A program made the translations under genes and the position numbers. From contig OW804095.1 of assembly GCA_942159475.1 (NCBI GenBank), positions 93,385,740-93,449,739 of the forward strand: DNA of 64,000 bases, given 5' to 3'. Positions within the stretch are counted from its first letter, which is position 1; each line of letters begins with the position of its first letter. Below the pieces are notes generated by a model. It made no database searches. It was not told where the DNA came from and saw nothing but the letters and a program-made list of their open reading frames with translations. Of this stretch, positions 57,057 through 64,000 are shown one piece after another. The DNA comes from Sthenelais limicola (Eukaryota; Annelida; Polychaeta; Phyllodocida; Sigalionidae).

Positions 57057-57400
57057 TCAAAGTCGTGGTGATATACATTCTTTAGATAAAGTCTGAATTC
57101 TTTTTGTGGAATGGTTTGAATCTTGTCAGGTAGCCTATTCCAAAGTGTAGCAATTTTATATAGATAAGATTTTTTGAAAGTTTCATTCTTAGGATGAGGG
57201 ACTTTCATTTTCTTTCCCTTCGCTAGCCTTCTTAGGTTGACGCCTTTTCTTTCTATATATATTATTCAACCATTCCATAACTTATTCATATGGCTCAAGA
57301 TTCCATAGATCATTCTTATTTTAGAAAAGAAAAAGTTTTCAATTCTATTAAAGTTTGCATTCTCAGCTATTACGACAATAAGAATATCACCAGATTTACT
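57057..57400 (-). pseudogene. non-LTR reverse transcriptase C-terminal fragment
   Basis: On the minus strand AENANFNRIENFFFSKIRMI then, after one stop, GVNLRRLAKGKKMKVPHPKN and YKIATLWNRLPDKIQTIPQK and a short tail to about 57040. The LWNRLP motif and basic upstream stretch are the usual end of Jockey/CR1-like ORF2. Nearly intact over about 100 codons, hence younger than the 54-kb piece. Confidence 0.75.
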
Positions 57401-57488
57401 CATACATAATTATTATGACTTATAGGACTTATGCATTAGTAGATCATTAAATGAAAATACCCCATTTCAAGTATATACCGAGCATGAG

Positions 57489-57654
57489 ATTCTAGGTAAA
57501 ATCACAAGAAAATGTACATTTTGCCGTCACAAATCCTCTCAAATAGCCCAAGTTTATACCTATAGTATTTACAATTTTCAGCCTATTTGATTAGAATGTA
57601 CTATATTTTATGTGTAGAGCTTTCGATTGTACACTTTCTGAATATCTGACCCAT
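57489..57654 (-). mobile_element. family A MITE, internally deleted, about 165 bp
   Basis: Left end ACAAGAAAATGTACATTTTG and right end TGTACACTTTCTGAATATCT then GACCCAT are family A in minus orientation. Shorter than the intact copies by about 65 bp. Confidence 0.7.
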
Positions 57655-57659
57655 GTAAT

Positions 57660-60600
57660 GACGCTCCCATTCCATCCATCCATCCATCCATCCATCATCA
57701 TACTTTCTATTTCCAATCATTTGGTTTACCATTTAAAATCTTTAGCCATTCTCTCTTCAAAGACCTGATCGCGTGAATAGACACAATTATCTCTAAAGTT
57801 TACCATCAGTGTTTCAATCCAGGAACTTCAAAGTAACTGAATGGCCACCTTGACCCGATTCTGTCACATACCGAAGTCTTCCAGTTCTTGTTCCATTCAG
57901 ACAGCTTGGCATTTGGATATATATATTCGCCAACGAAACAGGATTTGCAGCCAAGATGTTTTGGACATGAATATGTAATAATGGTTTCCAGACTGTGTAT
58001 AGCAAACTTCCTGGATATAGGGGTAAGTTTACTCTTTCTACCCACAACACGTTTATAGGGAGAACTCCCCATAGATCCATGCTAATGTTACCGCCCCAAA
58101 CATTCAACACAGATTTATGCTATAAATTATATGTGAGAAGTCACCTGAAAATTAATGTAAAAATGTCGCAAGTCGCAAACATTTGAGATTGTTCAAGTGC
58201 TTTTCCATGAAAAACCTTGCTCAGAATCCTTTCATTTGTAGGTTGTTTAGTGCTGGTAGTAGTATGACCATATATATCCCAAAATTCAAGACTGTGTATT
58301 GAATATGTCTATCCATACTATGAAGTTATCCTAAGGAGTGTAAACCCAATACCGTTCTGACTGAATATATACATAAAGGTGAAGTAACCCAACTTCTATT
58401 ATTATTTTTTTATTTTCACTCCAAGAGAACACTCACTTTCCCTGCATGTAATGCAATCTGGGATGAGGCTATTATAGGATTAAGACAAATCCAGGCCAGG
58501 TTGGTATCAAATAACAGATGGAATGGAAAATCATAATGTATTCAATGATATATTGCAAATGTTTTATTTTTTAAAAAGCAACGTAGGCCTATATATATGA
58601 TTATTCGTTAAGATTAATAATTAAAAATAAATTTAGGTGAACAGTACCACTAAAGATATACGCACATGCATCACTGCATTGAGGATATGCATGAATACAC
58701 CCATTTACTGTGTATGTTTTTACACGCAGATAGACCATTCAATTGAGGATACACGGGGATCCTCCCACTGCAGATACACAGACCTGTATACTCGCTAGTG
58801 CAGATACACAGGGCTTACTCACTATAGTGCAGATACTTATCGTGTAAACGCGAATATTTTAAATTTAATTATCTATAAGCACCGTGTGAAAACATCCCCG
58901 AGGGATATTGCGTATTTTCTATTTGACTTAAATATTGTATTGGCCTCAAACTGAATAAAAGTAAGTGATAATGAAATTTGATTAATTATATATTTTTTTA
59001 AAAATCATTTTCTAACGCCCTGGCCCTAATACTTAAATCATTATACAAATTGGGGAGCACGAATCCTTTACTATACAGCGACGGCCTATAGGCAGATAGT
59101 GTCGTGCAAATGGCATTGAGCCAAATACATTTACTCCCACTGACTAATCTTTCATAATGCCTTTATTTTGACATGGAGCGATCCGGTGGCTGTTACTAAT
59201 TGGATTTGAGAGTGTCTGTTTTATTTACAAGATGTATAAATAGTTACTGTGGTGAACAGAGTACTTACCAACACGAGCATAGCATCTGGGGGTGTTTCAT
59301 AAAAATAAGCAGTATAATCGTATGATATAAGATACGTTGGGTGCGTTATACATTGCACTATACACAATAAGATCGTGCTTTATAGGCGCGGTAACCGGTA
59401 TTGATTAAGTCTATACAATGGGGGTGGTGTATAATCGCAAATAAATTTCAGGCCTTGCAATTTCGTAATTTGCTTGTAGTTACTTACTAATCCTGCGATT
59501 ACAATGAAATATATGATTTGTAACCCCTTGCCCCCCGACCGCTATCCGTACGGATAGCTTTGCTATGCTTATCAAAACACATGACCGGGGCACTTTCCGA
59601 AGCCCGGAACGCTATTGTACCAAGACTGTCTTCCGAAGAGCTTTTCTCAGGCATTTTTTTTTATGGAACTTTCTAACCGATCCCAGAAGCTAGAGTGAGT
59701 CAAGGGTAGCAAGGTCCAAACGGGAACATGTGTCATTTACTGATAAAATACAAAGTTATCGCTTACCGAATATTTGAAGCAAGTGCAGTCAACCATAACA
59801 AAATAAGAAAACAAGTAGAGGGGAAGCTATAAGGTTGATGGGACAGCGGTAGGGAAGGAGCATCGAACAGCCAAGAGCTATCAAGTGATCTACACAGAAA
59901 CTCCGCGATTATTCCATTAAAAAGGTAACGAAATATAGATTCTTCTGCTAAAATCTTAGTGTCTGCTGGTCGTTGGGTTGGTTGAACCCATACAACCTGA
60001 GCAGACAAACTCAAAGCAAAACGTCTGCACGAGAACGGTCGAAGCCATGCCGGCTTCAAGCAGCTAGAAATAGTTTAGTAATTGGGATTCCCGGCTGGTT
60101 TGCGAGGGCCGTTTTCACGACGATGCTTCATTTGTATATATAAAAACAATATTAGGTGGTCAGATCTGCTGAAATAGGTCTAAAATCAATACAATTCAAG
60201 GCGGTACACTTTCTGGATAACGTACTTGCAAGCAAAAACGTGCTGCGAAGGTTACATCTACCAAATCGTAAATACTTAATTCTTTTGTAAGGACTTGTAG
60301 TTGTGATGGTCAGGGGGGTCATCACAAGGGCTTGTAAGGAATTTACAACTGCTTTACCAACAAGCTCGTACAATCTGTTGCAAAGCAGTTCTTGTAAACA
60401 TATTAACGGGTTTTAAGCCTCTTTTTGGAAATGAATTTAATTTTACTATGCTGGACCTGATGTTATCTTGATCAGTTAAAGGTTTGAGAAGAAGTGAGGT
60501 TTGAGATAGTAGTTAGGGTATCTTTACTATAACAAGCAGTTGTGACACTGTTGATTTCAAACAATAGTTTCTACACCAGTAATTAATGAATCAGTTTGGA

Positions 60601-61120
60601 ATCCCCAAATACGCCACTGCATGTCACACACACTCACACCTATTTTACACTGTTGTAACTAACATAAAAATTGTATGTATATTATGATGCTGAGTGTAGG
60701 TTGTTAGGTATAAGAGTTGAGTGATTGACAAGTGATTGTTCTGTCTATTCATGTATACTACCTTGGGTGATGCAAGCCTGGACCACTGCTAACTATATCA
60801 TGATTGGTTTTTCAGTGGCTCAGCAATCAAAATCAGCAAATGATGTTTGAGAAATCTATGTAGTTACGATTACAATGTTCTAAAATTCCAATCCTTACAA
60901 GTGGGTCAATGACATATTTATGCACACTTATTTACGATTTTAAGTTCTAGGCAAAAACATATAATATACAAATTTCGTATTCGTATCATATGCACCACGT
61001 TTTTGGTTACAAGAGAATTAACAAATGCTTACGAATTTACGAATCTACGATTTTGTAATTTTAATATTATGCACCACCCCCAATATCTTTATGCCCCCCC
61101 CCCCCCGGGGCTATGTTAAG
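57660..61120. other. intergenic; no gene supported
   Basis: A (CCAT)n run lies at 57667-57697 and a perfect palindrome at 59541-59558. A poly(C) run near 61086-61099 precedes the MITE fragment. Frames here are short and unrecognised. Confidence 0.45.
59541..59558. repeat. perfect 18-bp palindrome
   Basis: GCTATCCGTACGGATAGC. It could bind a dimeric factor or be a MITE relic. Confidence 0.9.
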
Positions 61121-61124
61121 TGCG

Positions 61125-61480
61125 ACCCACACTAGAGACATTTCACGGCCGATTTAAGTGTCCCGACTCTTTTTAGGAATTAAGATTCAGTCGGGGATCA
61201 ATTTTCTTCACTCTGGGATTAAAATCAGCGATCGGGAGGTCTCCCGATTGCTCCAAGGGGCCTTTCCTAAAAGTTAAATCCCAAAAACGGCCGATTTAAC
61301 CGGTTTAATCGGCGATTTAATTTTTTTATTAATCAGCTACTAGTTTGGGTCTAGGCCCGACTGGTCGGGAGCTCCATAAAGGTAGTCGGCTGGTGTTCCC
61401 GATCGCTCGGGAGGGCCCTCCCGATTATCCAATATATTGGATAATCGGGAGAGCCCTCCCGACTGATCGGGGTGGGAAGC
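61125..61480 (+). mobile_element. truncated MITE with strong internal palindrome
   Basis: It starts like the E2-type elements (TTAAGTGCGACCCACACTAG, about 61118-61137), and the interior is full of CGGCCGATTTAA and CTCCCGATT phrases. At 61398-61471 a 74-bp palindrome is centred on CCAATATATTGG with very few mismatches. The right end is missing where the 113-bp array begins. Confidence 0.55.
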
Positions 61481-61484
61481 AAAT

Positions 61485-62478
61485 GTTCATTTTTCAACTT
61501 TTTCAATTTTTTTTTTTTCATTTTTTTCCCATCTACCTTGTCTAGGGTTTTGCTCTCAACTGCAAAATGCCATTGAAATGCTCCAAACCGCAAATGTCAT
61601 TAAAATCCCATTAGGTGTGTTAGTGTTAAAATGACTTTATTCAAAATGTAGTGTTGGAACGTCGATATTCACATGATGTGTCCTCTTGATATTGTATTTT
61701 AAACGGTTTATATGAAATACAGAAGAAGGTATTTAGAGTATTGAATCATGAGTGTTGTATCCAATGTATACACTCTGCATTGTTGACTGTCTGATTTCTG
61801 AATAAAGACCCGGTGTGGGGGAAAAAAAATCCCATTAGGATGGAATTTTTTTTTTTCATTTTTTTTTCATCTACCTTGTCTAGGGTCTTGCTCCAAACCG
61901 CAAAATGCCATTGAAATGCTCCAAACCGCAAATGTCATTAAAATCCCATTAGGACGCATTTTTTTTTATCATTTTTTTTTCATCTATCTTGTCTAGGGTC
62001 TTGCTCCCAAATGCAAAATGCCATTAAAATGCTCCAAACCGCAAATGTCATTAAAATCCCATTAGGACGCATTTTTTTTTATCATTTTTTTTTCATCTAT
62101 CTTGTCTAGGGTCTTGCTCCCAAATGCAAAATGCCATTAAAATGCTCCAAACCGCAAATGTCATTAAAATCCCATTAGGACGCATTTTTTTTTATCATTT
62201 TTTTTTCATCTATCTTGTCTAGGGTCTTGCTCCCAAATGCAAAATGCCATTGAAATGCTCCAAACCGCAAATGTCATTAAAATCCCATTAGGACGGAATC
62301 TTTTTTTTTTCATTTTTTCATCTACCTTGTCTAGGGTCTTGCTCCAAACCGCAAAATGCCATTGAAATGCTCCAAACCGCAAATGTCATTAAAATCCCAT
62401 TAGGACGGAATCTTTTTTTTTCCTTTTTTTTTCATCTACCTTGTCTAGGGTCTTGCTCCAAACCGCAAAATGCCATTG
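61485..62478 (+). repeat. 113-bp tandem array (about 6.5 monomers) with an insertion
   Basis: CTTGTCTAGGGT recurs near 61537, 61875, 61988, 62101, 62214, 62326 and 62438, giving a period of 112-113 bp. Each monomer has a T-rich block, CCAAAYGCAAAATGCCATT, CTCCAAACCGCAAATGTCAT and AAAATCCCATTAGGA. The first interval is stretched to 338 bp by the insertion at 61616-61829. Confidence 0.95.
61616..61829 (+). mobile_element. poly(A)-tailed retroinsert within the tandem array
   Basis: 214 bp unrelated to the array end in AATAAA (about 61800), 18 bases, then eight A. TCCCATTAGG lies on both sides as a 10-bp target duplication. Poly(A) signal, tail and duplication together indicate reverse transcription of a polyadenylated transcript, either 5'-truncated mRNA 3'UTR or a SINE. 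Confidence 0.7.
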
Positions 62479-62600
62479 ATATTGACTATTTCCAATTAAA
62501 AATGTACTTTTTGATTGACTATTTTGGCTTTTTAATTGACTATTTTGACTTTTCGATTGACTATTTCAACTTTTTGATTGACTTTTTCGACTTTCTGATT

Positions 62601-63214
62601 GACTATTCTGACTATTCTGACTATTCTGACTATTCTGACTATTCTGACTATTCTGACTATTCTGACTATTCTGACTATTCTGACTATTCTGACTATTCTG
62701 ACTATTCTGACTATTCTGACTATTCTGACTATTCTGACTATTCTGACTATTCTGACTATTCTGACTATTCTGACTATTCTGACTATTCTGACTATTCTGA
62801 CTATTCTGACTATTCTGACTATTCTGACTATTCTGACTATTCTGACTATTCTGACTATTCTGACTATTCTGACTATTCTGACTATTCTGACTATTCTGAC
62901 TATTCTGACTATTCTGACTATTCTGACTATTCTGACTATTCTGACTATTCTGACTATTCTGACTATTCTGACTATTCTGACTATTCTGACTATTCTGACT
63001 ATTCTGACTATTCTGACTATTCTGACTATTCTGACTATTCTGACTATTCTGACTATTCTGACTATTCTGACTATTCTGACTATTCTGACTATTCTGACTA
63101 TTCTGACTATTCTGACTATTCTGACTATTCTGACTATTCTGACTATTCTGACTATTCTGACTATTCTGACTATTCTGACTATTCTGACTATTCTGACTAT
63201 TCTGACTATTCTGA
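62601..63214 (+). repeat. 9-bp satellite (GACTATTCT)n, about 68 identical copies
   Basis: The 9-mer GACTATTCT repeats without a single visible change over about 614 bp. Being a multiple of three without stops in two frames, it yields long Asp-Tyr-Ser and Thr-Ile-Leu repeat frames, which I do not regard as genes. Confidence 0.97.
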
Positions 63215-64000
63215 CTTTTCTGACTTTTTGATTGACTATTTTGACTATTTTGACTTTTTGATTGACTTTTGACTTTTTGATTGACTATTCTGACTTTCGA
63301 TTGCCTTTTTTATTGACTTTTCTGACTTTCTGATTGACTATTCTGACTCTTTGATTGACTTTTCTGACTATTTGATTGACTATTTCAACTTTTTGATTGA
63401 TTTTTTCGACTTTCTGATTGACTATTCTGACTTTTTGATTGACTATTTAGACTTTCCGATTGACTATTTCAACTTTTTGATTGATTTTTTCGACTTTCTG
63501 ATTGACTATTCTGACTTTTTGATTGACTATTCTGACTTTCGATTGCCTTTTCTGACTCTCTGATTGACTATTCTGACTTTTTGATTGACTTTTCTGACTT
63601 TCTGATTGACTATTCTGACTTCTGATTTTGACTTTTCTGACTTTTTGATTGACTATTTCAACTTTTTGATTGACTATTTCGACTTTTTGATTGACTATTC
63701 TGACTTTTTGATTGACTATTTTGACTTTTTGATTGACTTTTGACTTTTTGATTGACTATTCTGACTTTCGATTGCCTTTTTTATTGACTTTTCTGACTTT
63801 CTGATTGACTATTCTGACTCTTTGATTGACTTTTCTGACTATTTGATTGACTATTTCAACTTTTTGATTGATTTTTTCGACTTTCTGATTGACTATTCTG
63901 ACTTTTTGATTGACTATTTAGACTTTCCGATTGACTATTTCAACTTTTTGATTGATTTTTTTGACTTTCTGATTGACTATTCTGACTTTTTGATTGACTA
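63215..64000 (+). repeat. degenerate TTTTTGATTGACTAT satellite with about 471-bp higher-order repeat
   Basis: Variants of GATTGACTATTCTGACTTTT follow in mixed 9- to 18-base units. A distinctive order (ending CGATTGCCTTTTTTATTGAC at 63298 and again at 63769) repeats at an offset of about 471 bp, marking a higher-order unit. The array continues past the window end. The same sequence type also forms the lead-in, 62478-62600. Confidence 0.9.

Noticed and set aside
62601..63214. CRISPR-like array
   Set aside because: Units are contiguous 9-mers with no unique spacers, in animal DNA.
62367..63272. 301-residue Asp-Tyr-Ser repeat protein and the overlapping Thr-Ile-Leu repeat frame
   Set aside because: Both are forced by the 9-bp satellite (multiple of three, no stop in those frames). 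No promoter, start context or non-repeat domain.

Overview
The window is animal nuclear DNA. It is about two-thirds A+T, has no operon-like gene packing, and carries long AT-rich intergenic stretches, splice-type signals, polyadenylation signals, non-LTR and LTR retroelement debris, many terminal-inverted-repeat miniature transposons (MITEs) and two kinds of satellite. The one clear protein gene is an SBK-type serine/threonine kinase. Together with the repeat style this suggests a marine invertebrate, possibly an echinoderm-like deuterostome. The species is inferred and cannot be fixed from the sequence.

Layout. 0-5 kb: intergenic DNA with one GC-rich promoter-like block (about 1.2-1.33 kb), a doubtful first exon and two RFX X-box-like motifs. 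4.8-5.8 kb: a polypurine tract and two damaged copies of a TIR element (family A). 6.0-9.24 kb: a tRNA-derived SINE-like block, then a chain of three different TIR elements abutting at TAA trinucleotides, with a fourth nested inside. 12.4-13.05 kb: two interleaved inverted repeats. 14.95-16.72 kb: a hAT-like MITE followed by a 1.09-kb near-perfect palindrome. 18.1-25 kb: another MITE family, three G-rich clusters, and an LTR/primer-binding-site/gag-like fragment on the minus strand. 28.8-32.3 kb: a 5'-truncated non-LTR reverse transcriptase (minus) and a decayed gag-like frame with a cysteine motif (plus). 35-39.3 kb: family A copies and another reverse-transcriptase tail. 40.5-44.6 kb: the SBK kinase gene with its promoter, leader and coding exon. 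44.6-61 kb: mostly unannotated AT-rich DNA with family A copies, two reverse-transcriptase tails and several perfect palindromes. 61.1-64 kb: a MITE end, a 113-bp tandem array interrupted by a poly(A)-tailed retroinsert, then a 9-bp satellite (about 68 perfect copies) and its degenerate higher-order relatives, which run off the window end.

The strongest candidate for something undescribed is at the kinase. The 353-codon kinase frame ends in a UGA followed by C, and exactly the same frame then stays open for another 284 codons. That extension begins with a cysteine-rich cluster and ends in a Ser/Thr/Pro-rich tail. It may be stop-codon readthrough, a recoded UGA, a recent nonsense change, an assembly error, or a chance product of triplet-rich sequence. 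The kinase promoter model (two perfect MEF2 sites, CRE-type sites and a TATA-like box within about 220 bp) would suit muscle, neural or activity-linked expression. Apart from the kinase, the gene content of the window is mobile-element remains.
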